DNA of 64,000 nucleotides from Sulfobacillus acidophilus DSM 10332 (GTDB lineage: Bacteria; Bacillota; Sulfobacillia; Sulfobacillales; Sulfobacillaceae): assembly GCA_000237975.1 (NCBI GenBank), contig CP003179.1:1798001-1862000 (forward strand). Reading direction: 5' to 3'. The stretch's first letter is position 1, and each line of letters begins with the position of its first letter. The position numbers were made by a program, and so were the translations under genes. The notes under the pieces were generated by a model. It was not told the DNA's origin, searched no databases, and was given only the letters and a program-made list of their open reading frames with translations. Below are positions 1-9,748 of the stretch, in pieces.

Positions 1-228
1 TTTGAGCGGTCGACCGGTGATTTGGCGGTAGCTGGCCAGCACGTCATACGTTTGTTCTTGCAGTTTTGTCCATGTCTCTTCCGAGAGCGGTCCCCGCACG
101 ACAAACGTCACTTGCAACGCTTTGGCCTCCGGATCACATTGAACGCTGCCAACCTCTGGATAGCGCATAATGACGGCAATCAGTGTGCCCAATCCGCGGG
201 TGCTGCCACCCCAACCGTATGTCGTCAT
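1..228 (-). CDS. Hypothetical protein, C-terminus cut by window edge
   Basis: An open frame on the minus strand begins with ATG at 228 and stays open for 76 codons to the window edge. The start follows an AAAGGGGTGGG-like ribosome site. The product begins MTTYGWGGSTRGLGTLIAVI and continues with an alternating charged and hydrophobic pattern consistent with a small alpha/beta domain. I do not recognise the family. It lies downstream of recX in the direction of transcription, after a 131-base gap, so it could be the next unit rather than part of the recA-recX operon. Nothing in the visible part supports a function. Confidence 0.6.
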   Translation of the reverse strand, partial: MTTYGWGGSTRGLGTLIAVIMRYPEVGSVQCDPEAKALQVTFVVRGPLSEETWTKLQEQTYDVLASYRQITGRPLK

Positions 229-359
229 TTGCACAGAACCCACCCCTTTCCGAGCAACCCTGGTTATGGCAGTATGCTATGTCATGCCACAACGAAGGGC
301 TGTATGGCGACTCAAATTCTCTCCCGGTGCCGCCATGATGCGATACCGATGATGCCTGC

Positions 360-827
360 TTAGTCATTCTCCCAGTGGTCGGCGGTCGCTTGAGCGTCGT
401 CCCATGACTCGCTAATTCGGGCGATCACCGCACGCGGAAACCCTTCTCGCACCAGGCGGCGCAGGAGGCGAGCGCGCTCACGAGGATCATCTTTATCGTA
501 ACGCCTTAATAACGCTTCGGCAATCTCTTGCCAGTCAACTTCGCGTGACTCGGTTTGACGAAATCGGGCGACCCACTCTTGATCTAACCGGCGGCGTTGG
601 AGACGGGCGGCAATTTTCCGGGGCCCTGCGTGATGGGCCAAACCTTGACGAATCACGGCATCGTACACCGCGTGTTCATTGATCCAGCCGTGTTCCAACA
701 AATCGTCGATGACGGTCTTGACCTCGTCCGGGTCAAACCCTTTGGCTAACAGCCGCTGTTCGAGTTCGGCGGCACTGAGATTACGTTGGCTGAGCCAGCG
801 AAGCGCCCAGCCGCGTGCACTAGTCAA
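360..827 (-). CDS. recX: Regulatory protein RecX
   Basis: This 155-residue protein has the RecX pattern of three-helix repeats, with segments such as [22 protein letters not shown] and a basic middle ([19 protein letters not shown]). RecX proteins bind along the RecA filament and limit its activity. The frame appears to start with TTG at 827, eight bases inside the end of recA, so the two genes are translationally coupled. The weak start and overlap fit a product made in smaller amounts than RecA. The length is normal for the family, and the position directly after recA supports the call. Confidence 0.85.
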   Translation of the reverse strand: MTSARGWALRWLSQRNLSAAELEQRLLAKGFDPDEVKTVIDDLLEHGWINEHAVYDAVIRQGLAHHAGPRKIAARLQRRRLDQEWVARFRQTESREVDWQEIAEALLRRYDKDDPRERARLLRRLVREGFPRAVIARISESWDDAQATADHWEND

Positions 828-1851
828 TCTCGGGCGGCACGACCGATGCCGTCGCCGTCGTCTCCCCCATCACCTGTTGGCGTATGCGGGTTTCCAACTC
901 ATTGGCCAAGTCGGGATTCGTTTTGAGAAATTCGCGGGTGTTTTCCCGCCCTTGGCCGAGCCGGGTATCTTGATAGGCATACCAGGCGCCACTTTTTTGG
1001 ACTAACCCGAGGTCCACCGCCAAGTCCAGAATGCTGCCTTCGCGCGAGATGCCCTCGCCGTATAAGATGTCGAATTCCGCTTGTTTAAACGGCGGGGCGA
1101 CCTTGTTTTTCACCACTTTGACCCGCGTCCGGCTGCCGACGACCTCATTGCCCTGTTTCAAACTGTCGACCCGACGGACTTCGAGTCGGATGGACGCATA
1201 AAATTTTAAGGCGCGACCCCCGGGGGTGGTTTCCGGATTGCCAAACATGACCCCCACTTTTTCCCGCAATTGGTTGATAAACACGGCAATCGTGCGGGAT
1301 TTGGAGATCGCCCCGGTTAACTTCCGCAAGGCCTGAGACATTAATCGAGCCTGCAGGCCGACATGGGCATCGCCCATTTCGCCTTCGATTTCCGCTCGGG
1401 GCACCAGCGCCGCCACCGAGTCGATGACGACGATATCCACCGCCCCTGATCGCACCAACGCTTCCGCGATTTCGAGAGCTTGTTCACCGGTGTCCGGTTG
1501 GGAAATCAAGAGATCGTCTAAATTGACCCCGAGTTTGGACGCATATAACGGATCCAGCGCATGCTCCACGTCTATGAAGGCCGCCACGCCGCCGCCTTTT
1601 TGCGCTTCGGCGATGGCGTGTAATGCAATGGTGGTTTTTCCGGACGATTCCTGGCCATAAATCTCGACCACGCGTCCCCGCGGGAGTCCTCCGACTCCCA
1701 TCGCGAGGTCGAGTGTGATGCATCCTGTCGGAATGACATCAATGGCCGTACGTGTCGATTCTTGGCCCAGACGCATAATCGAGCCTTTGCCGAATTGTTT
1801 TTCAATCTGGGCCAATGCCAGATCTAATGCTTTTTCCCTGTCCATTGCCAT
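820..1851 (-). CDS. recA: Recombinase RecA
   Basis: RecA is the ATP-dependent strand-exchange protein for homologous recombination and the co-protease of the SOS response. The 343-residue product has the Walker A motif GQESSGKT at about residues 66-73, the [21 protein letters not shown] core, the loop around [19 protein letters not shown] and the [10 protein letters not shown] segment typical of bacterial RecA. The ATG at 1851 follows a GGGAGGAAA ribosome site. The C-terminal tail is short and only mildly acidic. I saw no clear LexA (SOS) box in the 69 bases upstream, which separate it from the helicase gene. Confidence 0.98.
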   Translation of the reverse strand: MAMDREKALDLALAQIEKQFGKGSIMRLGQESTRTAIDVIPTGCITLDLAMGVGGLPRGRVVEIYGQESSGKTTIALHAIAEAQKGGGVAAFIDVEHALDPLYASKLGVNLDDLLISQPDTGEQALEIAEALVRSGAVDIVVIDSVAALVPRAEIEGEMGDAHVGLQARLMSQALRKLTGAISKSRTIAVFINQLREKVGVMFGNPETTPGGRALKFYASIRLEVRRVDSLKQGNEVVGSRTRVKVVKNKVAPPFKQAEFDILYGEGISREGSILDLAVDLGLVQKSGAWYAYQDTRLGQGRENTREFLKTNPDLANELETRIRQQVMGETTATASVVPPEID

Positions 1852-1920
1852 CGGATTTCCTCCCCCACCCTAAAAACCCTGCCTGGCATTCAATTCGCGG
1901 TTGATTGCCAATTTCCTGCC

Positions 1921-3498
1921 TTAGCGGGGGCGCGCCGGCTCCAGGTTTACGCTCTTACCCCGGATGACGATGGCGCCGACATTTTGCAGAACCTTGTGGG
2001 CCGCATCCTTGGGGATTTCGACAAAGGTAAAGCGATCATAAATGTCGATTAAACCGATGACACTGCCTTGAATGCCGGCCCCTTCGGCTAATCCCCGCAC
2101 AATATCGGCGGGTGTCACACGGTCCATCCGGCCTAAATTCATAAACATTCGGACCATGCCGGGTTCGGCGCCGGTTTCCCCAAAGTCCAGATCGGATTTG
2201 TCCTCCCGGCCCTTGTCCACCATGAGGCGGATGGCAGCGGCGGCAATATCGACCGAATCATATTCCTCGGCTAATTGCATCACCAATTCCTGATAACTCG
2301 GCAATACCCCTCGTTGAATCTCTTCCGCCAGCCGATTCTTCAACATTTCCCGCTGCTTTTCGGCGACATCGGCCGGGGTCGGCAACGGTCGCCGCTGCAG
2401 CCGAACGCGAAGGACCCGTTCCATTTGTCGGAGCTGGCGAAACTCTTTCGGATTAATGAGCGAAATGGCCGTGCCGGTTCGCCCGGCGCGGCCGGTTCGG
2501 CCAATCCGGTGAACATAGCTTTCGGTATCTTGTGGCAGGTCATAGTTTATGACGTGAGTGACATTGTCGATGTCCAGCCCACGGGCGGCCACGTCGGTAG
2601 CGACCAAAATTTCGCTGCCGCCTTCCTTAAACCGCTTCATGACGCGATTGCGCTGGACCTGGTTGAGATCGCCGTGTAACGCCTCGGCGGTATATCCGCG
2701 AGCTTGGAGTCCTTCTGTCAGCTCATCCACGCGTTTTTTGGTCCGGCAGAAAATGATGGTGCGTTCCGCTTCTTCCATGTCTAAAATGCGGGTGAGGGCA
2801 TCCAGTTTCTCAAATTCGCGCACTTCGTAGAACACTTGTTCAATGGACGGCACGGTCAGCCGCTCGGGGCTAATATTGACATGAACCGGATCTTTCAAAT
2901 ACCGCCGGGCCAGTTTGGCAATCGGATCCGGGACGGTGGCCGAGAAAAGCAGGGTTTGACGATTTTCCGGCACGTTTTTCAAAATGAACTCGATATCTTC
3001 GATAAAGCCCATGTCCAACATTTCATCGGCTTCGTCGAGCACCATCATTTGGACATGGTCCAGTTTCAGGGTGCCCCGACGAATATGGTCCATCACCCGG
3101 CCCGGCGTCCCAATCACGACTTGGGCACCATGTTCCAGCGCCCGGATTTGGCGGTCATAGGACTGCCCGCCATAGATCGGGACGACTTTAATGCCGGAGA
3201 ACTTGCCGATTTTGGTGATTTCTTCGGCTACCTGAATCGCTAATTCCCGTGTGGGGGCCAAAACCAGGGCTTCCACCCGTTTCGATCGGTGGTCGAGCCG
3301 TTCGACAATCGGAATGCCGAAAGCGGCTGTTTTGCCGGTACCGGTTTGCGCCTGACCAATTAAATCATGTCCCTCGAGAATAATCGGGATGGTTTTGGCC
3401 TGGATGGGTGACGGCTCTTCGAAGCCCATCTCTTCTAAGGCCTTGATGACGGAACTGCTAAGCCCCATCGCTTTGAATGACAATTCTTGTTGTTCCAC
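1921..3498 (-). CDS. DEAD-box ATP-dependent RNA helicase (CshA/DeaD type)
   Basis: This 525-residue protein carries the full DEAD-box set: Walker A AQTGTGKT (residues 50-57), PTRELA, GTPGRV, DEAD (155-158), SAT, the FCRTK segment, ATDVAARGLD and HRIGRTGR. After the two RecA-like lobes comes a C-terminal domain (about 435-515) resembling the DbpA-type RNA-binding domain. Such helicases remodel RNA in ribosome assembly and in the degradosome, where CshA partners PNPase and RNase J, both also in this window. The GTG start at 3498 has GAGGAG eight bases upstream. It sits between cinA and recA, an unusual neighbour there. Confidence 0.93.
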   Translation of the reverse strand: MEQQELSFKAMGLSSSVIKALEEMGFEEPSPIQAKTIPIILEGHDLIGQAQTGTGKTAAFGIPIVERLDHRSKRVEALVLAPTRELAIQVAEEITKIGKFSGIKVVPIYGGQSYDRQIRALEHGAQVVIGTPGRVMDHIRRGTLKLDHVQMMVLDEADEMLDMGFIEDIEFILKNVPENRQTLLFSATVPDPIAKLARRYLKDPVHVNISPERLTVPSIEQVFYEVREFEKLDALTRILDMEEAERTIIFCRTKKRVDELTEGLQARGYTAEALHGDLNQVQRNRVMKRFKEGGSEILVATDVAARGLDIDNVTHVINYDLPQDTESYVHRIGRTGRAGRTGTAISLINPKEFRQLRQMERVLRVRLQRRPLPTPADVAEKQREMLKNRLAEEIQRGVLPSYQELVMQLAEEYDSVDIAAAAIRLMVDKGREDKSDLDFGETGAEPGMVRMFMNLGRMDRVTPADIVRGLAEGAGIQGSVIGLIDIYDRFTFVEIPKDAAHKVLQNVGAIVIRGKSVNLEPARPR

Positions 3499-3556
3499 GT
3501 TTGTGTCTCCTCTAACCTGCTAATTCTGTGCCGTTGGCCCGGCACGGGCATTGCCC

Positions 3557-4822
3557 TTAGGATACGGGCGGTGATACGTGATGGATGTCCGTCGGTAAGC
3601 CGAGCGCCTGCCAGAGCGCGCTCAAAACGGATTCTACGGCGGCTTGACGAACCGCGTCGCGGCCGAGTGGCATATATCGCCGAAGCGCGAGTGTTTCTCG
3701 GGCGGTGCTGACGGCGACATAATAGGTGCCGACGGGATCGTGATCGGTGCCACCGGAGGGGCCGGCAAAACCCGTCGTCGCCACCCCGACGTCTGTGCGC
3801 CAGGTTTCCCGAATTGCGCGGGCCATATCCCGTGCACACGCTTCACTGACGGCCCCGAACTGTTCCAGGATCCGGCGATTCACCCCGTGAGCCACTTTGG
3901 CATGGTCGGTGTACGTGACGGCTCCCCCGACAATAACTTGTGAAGCCCCCGGCACATCGATCAGCCGGGACAGGACCGATCCGCCGGTTAATGATTCCAT
4001 GGCCGCTAGCGTGAGATGATGGGTCGTTAACCAATAAATAAGGTAGTGCTCCCGAGACCAGCTTCCGAGTCGATAGACCTGTCCCGGGACCGTTCCTTTC
4101 ACCCATCCGGCCGCCCGTTCGAGAGTCACCCGACCCCAGCTGTCATCGGTCATCTGGAGCCGAATATCGACCCGTCCCGGTTTGGCGTAAATGCCCGCGT
4201 GGGGTACCGGACCGGCCAATAGCGGTCTGACATGGGCGGCGACGGTGGATTCTCCCCAATCGAAGAGGCTGAGCGTCAACCGTTCAACCGCCGTCCCGCC
4301 CATCTTGGCCAGGCGCGACGACAGCCATGCGTCGAGGAGAGCTTCCAGTTCCCGGGGAGGTCCAGGCAAAAGCAGAACAATCTGATGCCCTTCGGTCACC
4401 CATTGGCCTGGAGCTTGTCCACGGGGATTAAACCCGATTTCGGCACCTTCGATAACCCGCGATTGCCGGGCGACGGCGTCTTCCCATCCCCGATGGCGAT
4501 AAGGCCGATTCATTAATCGCTGACGGACCCGCTCGTCGACAATAATTCGACGTTGTAATGCTTGGGCTACCCCATCGATCGTGACGTCATCCCAGGTGGG
4601 CCCGAGACCGCCCACCACTACGATCCATTGACTATGTTCGAGAGCTCGCCTCACCGCGTCGGCGATGGCCGAGGGGTCATCTGGGACCACCGTGTGACGA
4701 ATGGGACGAATGCCATAACGCAAAAGCCACTCCGATAAAGTGGCGGCATTCGTATTGATGACTTCGCCGGCCAATACTTCGTCGCCTACGGCGATAATCT
4801 CCGCTTGGGTCTTCACCAACAT
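3557..4822 (-). CDS. cinA: CinA-family protein (MoCF domain plus NMN amidohydrolase domain)
   Basis: CinA proteins pair an N-terminal molybdopterin-binding-like domain (pyrophosphatase activity in some members) with a C-terminal PncC domain that deamidates nicotinamide mononucleotide. Here the N-terminus has AEIIAVGDEVLAGEVINTNA and GGLGPTWDDVT. The C-terminal part has the catalytic-serine region ESLTGG and the GFAGPSGGT...PVGTYYVAV signature. The frame is open upstream, but homology begins at the ATG at 4822; a GTG two codons later (4816) is better spaced from the AAGGTG site, so either may be used. About 421 residues is normal. The cinA-recA neighbourhood is common in Firmicutes. Confidence 0.93.
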   Translation of the reverse strand: MLVKTQAEIIAVGDEVLAGEVINTNAATLSEWLLRYGIRPIRHTVVPDDPSAIADAVRRALEHSQWIVVVGGLGPTWDDVTIDGVAQALQRRIIVDERVRQRLMNRPYRHRGWEDAVARQSRVIEGAEIGFNPRGQAPGQWVTEGHQIVLLLPGPPRELEALLDAWLSSRLAKMGGTAVERLTLSLFDWGESTVAAHVRPLLAGPVPHAGIYAKPGRVDIRLQMTDDSWGRVTLERAAGWVKGTVPGQVYRLGSWSREHYLIYWLTTHHLTLAAMESLTGGSVLSRLIDVPGASQVIVGGAVTYTDHAKVAHGVNRRILEQFGAVSEACARDMARAIRETWRTDVGVATTGFAGPSGGTDHDPVGTYYVAVSTARETLALRRYMPLGRDAVRQAAVESVLSALWQALGLPTDIHHVSPPVS

Positions 4823-4904
4823 CACCTTGCTCACGATAACAATTAATGATACGGGAAATGACAGGAAAAGGCAAGGCAATCGGAGAAGCCAGCCGGAGAG
4901 CCGG

Positions 4905-6371
4905 TTAGGCGACGAGTTGCCGGACGTATTCCCCCGGAAGGGTTTCTTTCTCCAATAATTCGTCGGCCAATCGCCATATGGCGTCTTGATGGGCGGTCAC
5001 CAAGGCGGTGACGTCGGCCTGCGCCTGGTCAATAATTTCTTGCACGGCGCGGTAAAGCACTTCCGGCGACAGCCCTTCCTCGTGGACGACACCGAGCGAA
5101 CTTAACCCGGTCAGCACCATTCGGCGGGCAATCTCCCAGGCTTTTTCGAAGTCGTTGGCGGCGCCCGTACTTTGTTCGCCCAAAAGAATCCGTTCGGCCG
5201 TGGAGCCGGCCAGCAACACTTTAATGTCTTGTTGCAGCTCCGACACAGTCTGTAACAAGCGGTCGTCGTCGGGCGCTTGCCGGACGAAACCGAGAGCCAT
5301 TCCACGGGGCGAGATGGTAATGGAGGATACCGAACCGGGGTTGACCAATTCCCCTATAATGGCGTGCCCTCCTTCATGCACGGCCACGCGCCGCAGTTCT
5401 TCTCGACTTAAGTGCCGATCCAGTTTTTCTCCCAATAGCACTTTGTCCACGGCGGCTTTGAAGTGCGCCATCGTAATCCGGTCGTTTCCTTCCCGAAGCG
5501 CCAAGATGGCCGCCTCGTTACACACGCTCTCCAAATGGGCCCCGGAAAATCCATAGGTTTCGCGCGCTAAAACGGCCAAGTCGACGTCATCGGCCATCGG
5601 CTTATTTTGGGTATGCAGCGCCAAAATCGCTTCCCGTCCTTCGCGATCCGGCAGATCGACCCGAACTAGCCGGTCAAACCGCCCCGGTCGCATCAGTGCG
5701 GGGTCGAGCAAATCGGCCCGGTTGGTAGCGGCGATGACTAAAATGCGCACGTCTTCATGGGTGGCCATGCCGTCCATTTCCACCAATAGTTGATTTAAGG
5801 TTTGGTCATATTCCAGGTGACTTTGATGCTGCCCCCGCCGACCGGCCATGACTTCAATCTCGTCAATAAAAATAATGGCGCTTTGGCGACCTTCCCGTTT
5901 GGCCAGACTGCGTGCGTCGCGAAACAATTGCCGGACCCGCTGGGCCCCGACCCCGGCGTACACTTCGACGAATTCGGAACCCGAGGCGGCCAAAAAGACC
6001 GATTCCGTATATTGCGCGGCGGCTTTGGCTAATAAGGTTTTCCCGGTGCCGGGCGGGCCGGTCAGTAAAATGCCTTTGAGGGGTCGAATGCCCAACCGCT
6101 CGATGGCCCGTGGACGCAGCACGAAATCCAATGCTTCTATCAGCTCGTTTTTGGCGGCGCGCTGACCCCCGATGTCTTGAAAGGTCACCAAAGGCGTAGC
6201 CGTCGCATCCACTTTGCGATTCATTCCGGTTTGCAGGCGAGCCATCATACCGCTGGAAAATAACATCACCCCGATCCCTAAGAGAAGCACCAGGGGCCAA
6301 ATGTCCACCTGATTAAAGGCCAAGAAAATAATCGTGCCTAATAAGGCGCCGAGACCGATTTCTTTAGCCAT
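4905..6371 (-). CDS. Short FtsH-like membrane AAA protease without extracytoplasmic domain
   Basis: This is an ATP-dependent zinc metalloprotease of the FtsH/M41 family. Two short hydrophobic segments (about residues 5-20 and 25-42) form a tight hairpin, with no room for the extracytoplasmic domain of normal FtsH. The AAA module has Walker A GPPGTGKT (105-112), Walker B IIFIDE (166-171) and arginine-finger segment RPGRFD (228-233). The protease domain has HEGGH (332-336) and a likely third zinc ligand, Asp407. At 488 residues it is about 130-150 shorter than housekeeping FtsH. The ATG overlaps the end of the upstream membrane-protein gene by eight bases, with its ribosome site (GGAGGAGG) inside that gene. 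Confidence 0.9.
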   Translation of the reverse strand: MAKEIGLGALLGTIIFLAFNQVDIWPLVLLLGIGVMLFSSGMMARLQTGMNRKVDATATPLVTFQDIGGQRAAKNELIEALDFVLRPRAIERLGIRPLKGILLTGPPGTGKTLLAKAAAQYTESVFLAASGSEFVEVYAGVGAQRVRQLFRDARSLAKREGRQSAIIFIDEIEVMAGRRGQHQSHLEYDQTLNQLLVEMDGMATHEDVRILVIAATNRADLLDPALMRPGRFDRLVRVDLPDREGREAILALHTQNKPMADDVDLAVLARETYGFSGAHLESVCNEAAILALREGNDRITMAHFKAAVDKVLLGEKLDRHLSREELRRVAVHEGGHAIIGELVNPGSVSSITISPRGMALGFVRQAPDDDRLLQTVSELQQDIKVLLAGSTAERILLGEQSTGAANDFEKAWEIARRMVLTGLSSLGVVHEEGLSPEVLYRAVQEIIDQAQADVTALVTAHQDAIWRLADELLEKETLPGEYVRQLVA

Positions 6372-6885
6372 GTTGTCCTCCTCCCAGTACGATCGGAATC
6401 ACGTCATAGAGCACATGCGAGCCTTGTCGCAGAGTAATATAAAGATGCGTGTTGCCCAATTCTACGGTCGCTTGGCTATGACTTTGGGCCGCCATCGCCT
6501 GAATTTGATTTTTCATCGCGACGTATTGACCGGTCGCTTCGCCCTGAGCCACCTCAAACCGGACGTTGTTGGCGAGTTGGACCAGGGCCGGATTGGCATG
6601 GTTCACCATCGAAATGCCGGTCGGCGTATGCCCTAACGTCTGGGTGGCGACCACCTCGACTTGACGATACACGGTCATCAAGTCGGCCGATGGATTGAGT
6701 ACCACCGTGACTTCCCCGTTCGGGGTCAGGCTTACCCGTTCTACCCCGGGTATCGACCCCATAGTTTGGACCAAGGGGCTTTTGACCGCAGTCGTCAGGT
6801 AGACCCATTGGGCTCCCCGCAAAAGGGCAAATGTGGCCAGCATGGTCACAAATACCACGATGAGTTGCTTTACCGACAGCTTCAT
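6364..6885 (-). CDS. Unknown single-pass membrane protein coupled to short FtsH
   Basis: I do not recognise this 173-residue protein. It has one N-terminal membrane segment (about residues 7-28) and then a soluble region of about 140 residues predicted to lie outside the membrane, rich in Val, Thr and Gln and ending in a Gly-rich tail (LGGGQHG). The ATG at 6885 follows AAGGAGG. Its stop overlaps the start of the short FtsH gene, so the two are almost certainly co-translated. The context suggests an accessory or substrate-adaptor role for that protease, but this is inference. A weak -10-like TATACT lies about 6919-6924, without a clear -35. Confidence 0.75.
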   Translation of the reverse strand: MKLSVKQLIVVFVTMLATFALLRGAQWVYLTTAVKSPLVQTMGSIPGVERVSLTPNGEVTVVLNPSADLMTVYRQVEVVATQTLGHTPTGISMVNHANPALVQLANNVRFEVAQGEATGQYVAMKNQIQAMAAQSHSQATVELGNTHLYITLRQGSHVLYDVIPIVLGGGQHG

Positions 6886-6985
6886 ACGCGCCTCCTTGGC
6901 TCCTGGGCAATCCTTCTTGGGCGCAGTATATCATACGGCATGCGTCGATGGCGGCGTTAATGCTTGTCTGGATTGGCAAGAACCG

Positions 6986-8302
6986 CTAAGTCGCGGGTTC
7001 GCCTACCAAATCATATTCTTTAACCCCTAAAATCCGCACCGGAATCACGCTGCCGACCGGGAACGTTCCTTTGACGTAGGTTACGCCGTCGATACCGGGG
7101 GCATCGGTCGGTCCCCGTCCGACGCTTACGGTGGATCCGGTTTCCTCAATTATCGTCGGCATAATCTGTCCGATGTGGCGGCCGCGCACGGAACCGACCA
7201 GTCGACGTTGGAGCAACATCGCTTCGCGCCGCCGGCGTTCTTTGACGGCCGCAGGCACCGGGTCACCCAACGGCTCGGCGCGCGTGCCTTCTTCCGGGGA
7301 ATAAGTGAAGACCCCGACATGATCAAACCGCATGGCTTCAATGAACTCCAATAAGGTCTGAAAATGGGCGTCGGTCTCGCCGGGAAATCCGACGATAAAG
7401 GTTGTCCGCAGGGTGACTCCCGGAATCGCGTCCCGGATCATCTGGATTACCCGTTCGGTTTTTTCTCGCCGGAACGGGCGCCCCATTTTTTGCAATAAAT
7501 CGGGATGGGCATGTTGCAGCGGCATATCCAGGTACGGGGCGACCTGGGGAATTTGTCGCATCGCCTCGACCAAGGCGGGGGAAATTTGTGTCGGATAGCT
7601 GTACATGAGCCGCATCCACTGGAGACCCGGAATCTCGGCCAACTCATAGAGAAGCCGGGGCAATTCGGGATGTCCGTAGAGATCATGACCCCAAATTGTC
7701 GAATCTTGGGCAATCAAAACAAGTTCCTTGACGCCCCCGGCAACCAGTTGGCGCGCTTCGGCCACGATATCGGCCAAGGGTCGGCTCCGATATCCGCCCC
7801 GCATTTGGGGAATGGCGCAAAAGGCACACGTATGATCGCACCCTTCGGCGATTTTCAGGTAGGCCGTATATTGCGGGGTGGTCAGCCGACGGGGCCGCTC
7901 GATGCCCCCGACGGGCATTTCGCCCCAAAAACCCGGACGACTGCCGTGCAAGGCGCCGTCGACCGCTTCGACAATGCGATGAAATTCACCCGTACCGACC
8001 ATGGCGTCTACCTCGGGCAGTTGGTCCCACAAGTGGTTTTGATAGCGTTGGGATAAGCAGCCGGCCACCACCAGGGCTTTCAGCTGGCCCGTTTCGCGGT
8101 ATTGATTCATTTCCAATATGGTGTCAATCGACTCTTGCTTGGCTTTGTCGATAAATCCGCACGTGTTGACAATTAACACCTCGGCTTCGTCGGCGGCGGC
8201 GGTGAGTTCGTACCCCGCCTGTTCTAACAATCCCAGCATGACTTCGGAATCGACGCGATTTTTTGGGCAGCCTAAACTGACCATGCCTACTTTTGTCGCC
8301 AT
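6986..8302 (-). CDS. rimO: Ribosomal protein S12 methylthiotransferase RimO
   Basis: RimO is a radical-SAM methylthiotransferase that modifies an aspartate of ribosomal protein S12. From the ATG at 8302 the product is 438 residues. The N-terminal cluster cysteines are at about 12 (SLGCPKN), 48 (NTCGF) and 82 (AGCLSQ), and the radical-SAM motif CxxxCxxC is at 155-162 (CDHTCAFC). A C-terminal TRAM-like region follows. The SLGCPKNRVDSE start and the CDHTCAFCAIPQMRG motif favour RimO over MiaB. The open frame extends about 60 codons further upstream, but GAGGTG six bases before 8302 and family alignment mark the real start. Confidence 0.93.
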   Translation of the reverse strand: MATKVGMVSLGCPKNRVDSEVMLGLLEQAGYELTAAADEAEVLIVNTCGFIDKAKQESIDTILEMNQYRETGQLKALVVAGCLSQRYQNHLWDQLPEVDAMVGTGEFHRIVEAVDGALHGSRPGFWGEMPVGGIERPRRLTTPQYTAYLKIAEGCDHTCAFCAIPQMRGGYRSRPLADIVAEARQLVAGGVKELVLIAQDSTIWGHDLYGHPELPRLLYELAEIPGLQWMRLMYSYPTQISPALVEAMRQIPQVAPYLDMPLQHAHPDLLQKMGRPFRREKTERVIQMIRDAIPGVTLRTTFIVGFPGETDAHFQTLLEFIEAMRFDHVGVFTYSPEEGTRAEPLGDPVPAAVKERRRREAMLLQRRLVGSVRGRHIGQIMPTIIEETGSTVSVGRGPTDAPGIDGVTYVKGTFPVGSVIPVRILGVKEYDLVGEPAT

Positions 8303-8358
8303 GGGTGTCACCTCGTTGGCTATCATATCGTAGGCATGCGCTAAAATAAAGGGGCGGG

Positions 8359-9573
8359 CTAAGAAAGCGGGGTGGCCGGTTGTTCGACGGCGGTGGGCAC
8401 TCGGGATTGCCACCAGGCATAGCCGCTCGCCGATAAGGTAATGACACCGGCCAGCAACAAGACGGGGCGTAGTGCCCACGCCTCGGCTAAAACGGCGCCG
8501 CCCTCAAGCGACAGCATGGCGGCGAGGCCGATGCCGAAACTGCGCACGGCAAATACCCGTCCCCGCATGTCGAGGGGAGTAATCGCTTGGATCCAACTGC
8601 GCATGGGAATCAGGTAAAAAATATTGCCGGCACCCAAAACGACAAATTCCGCTACCATCAGCGGCCAAGAGACCGTAAAACCGAAGGCGACAATGGCCAG
8701 TCCCATCCATAAAAACCCTTGCGTAATCCAAAAGGGCGGGCGCCGACGATCGCCGAAGCGTTCCATCAACACGCCGGCCAGGACCATGCCTACGGCCATC
8801 GCGCCCATAAGAAACCCGTAATACCCGGTGGGCCGATGGATATGATACAGCATGACGGCGGCCAACACCTCGATCGAGTAGACGCCAAAAATCCCCAAAG
8901 CGGTAATCGCCAATAAATGCGACAACACCGGATGAGCCCGGTAATAGCGAATCCCTTGCCCGATACTTTGCCAAAAGTTTTGTCCGGCTGTCGCGATCGG
9001 TTGCCACACCGAGTGAGGTAAATCGATTCGGGCAATTAAGAGGCCGGAGATGACAAAGCTTATGCTATCGATAATAAACATATCGCGGACACCCACGGTT
9101 AAAACCAAGGCGCTGGCCAAGCCGTAGCCGGCAATGCCCAAGATATTACTGGCGGTTTCCATGGCGCTATTGGCTTGAGTGAGTTTGTCGGGGGGCACCG
9201 TTTCGGGCAACACGGCCCGGTTGGCGGGCCGGTAAAACAAATTAATCGCCTGCACTAAAAAAACCGTGACGTAAGCCCACGACAAGGATCCGACCCAGGG
9301 GATAGACAACACCAATCCCGCGCGCAACAGATCCCCGCCAATCATTACCCGGCGCCGATTCCAGCGGTCCGCCACGCCTGCCACGACCCAACCCAATAAG
9401 ACGTTCGGGAGCATGCCAAGGGCTAATACGGTACCAAAAGCCAATGCGGAATGATGAGAGAGTTGTAACGAAAACACCGCCAGGCCGATTTCCGTCAAGG
9501 TGTCGCCGGCCATGGATATCATTTGGGCAAAAAATAATCGCAAAAAATTCGCTTGTCGATAAATCGAACTCAT
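8359..9573 (-). CDS. MFS transporter, EntS/macrolide-efflux-like
   Basis: This major facilitator has about 12 hydrophobic segments over 404 residues. The N-terminal half has the FAQMISMAGDTLTEIGLAVF pattern of the MFS_3 group, and a cytoplasmic loop DRWNRRRVMIGGD corresponds to the MFS loop 2-3 signature. It probably exports a small molecule; the substrate cannot be read from sequence. The start chosen is the ATG at 9573, with AGGAG upstream; the frame is open for 11 more codons. It lies 56 bases before rimO and may be co-transcribed with it, although no functional link is apparent. Confidence 0.85.
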   Translation of the reverse strand: MSSIYRQANFLRLFFAQMISMAGDTLTEIGLAVFSLQLSHHSALAFGTVLALGMLPNVLLGWVVAGVADRWNRRRVMIGGDLLRAGLVLSIPWVGSLSWAYVTVFLVQAINLFYRPANRAVLPETVPPDKLTQANSAMETASNILGIAGYGLASALVLTVGVRDMFIIDSISFVISGLLIARIDLPHSVWQPIATAGQNFWQSIGQGIRYYRAHPVLSHLLAITALGIFGVYSIEVLAAVMLYHIHRPTGYYGFLMGAMAVGMVLAGVLMERFGDRRRPPFWITQGFLWMGLAIVAFGFTVSWPLMVAEFVVLGAGNIFYLIPMRSWIQAITPLDMRGRVFAVRSFGIGLAAMLSLEGGAVLAEAWALRPVLLLAGVITLSASGYAWWQSRVPTAVEQPATPLS

Positions 9574-9748
9574 GGGTGCGCTCCTGCGGTTGGATAGTGA
9601 CACCATTACTGATTAAATCAACAAATTCTCGCTAGGAATCCAATTTTCCTGTAATCACACGGTATATTTCTTCGACAAAATTTGCAGAGGACAGGAAGTT
9701 CTAGCGATATCCGGACAGACGTACCTATTGAAGCAAGGAGGGTGTTCA

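Noticed and set aside
229-359. CATAGCATA, a SigK-like -10 in the gap before the partial gene
   Set aside because: The -10 pattern is good but no AC-type -35 lies at the right distance.
2275-2679. 134-codon plus-strand frame opposite the DEAD-box helicase
   Set aside because: Antisense shadow; helicase motifs on the minus strand are complete.
7505-8056. 183-codon plus-strand frame opposite rimO
   Set aside because: Antisense shadow of a well-supported gene with a radical-SAM motif; no ribosome site.
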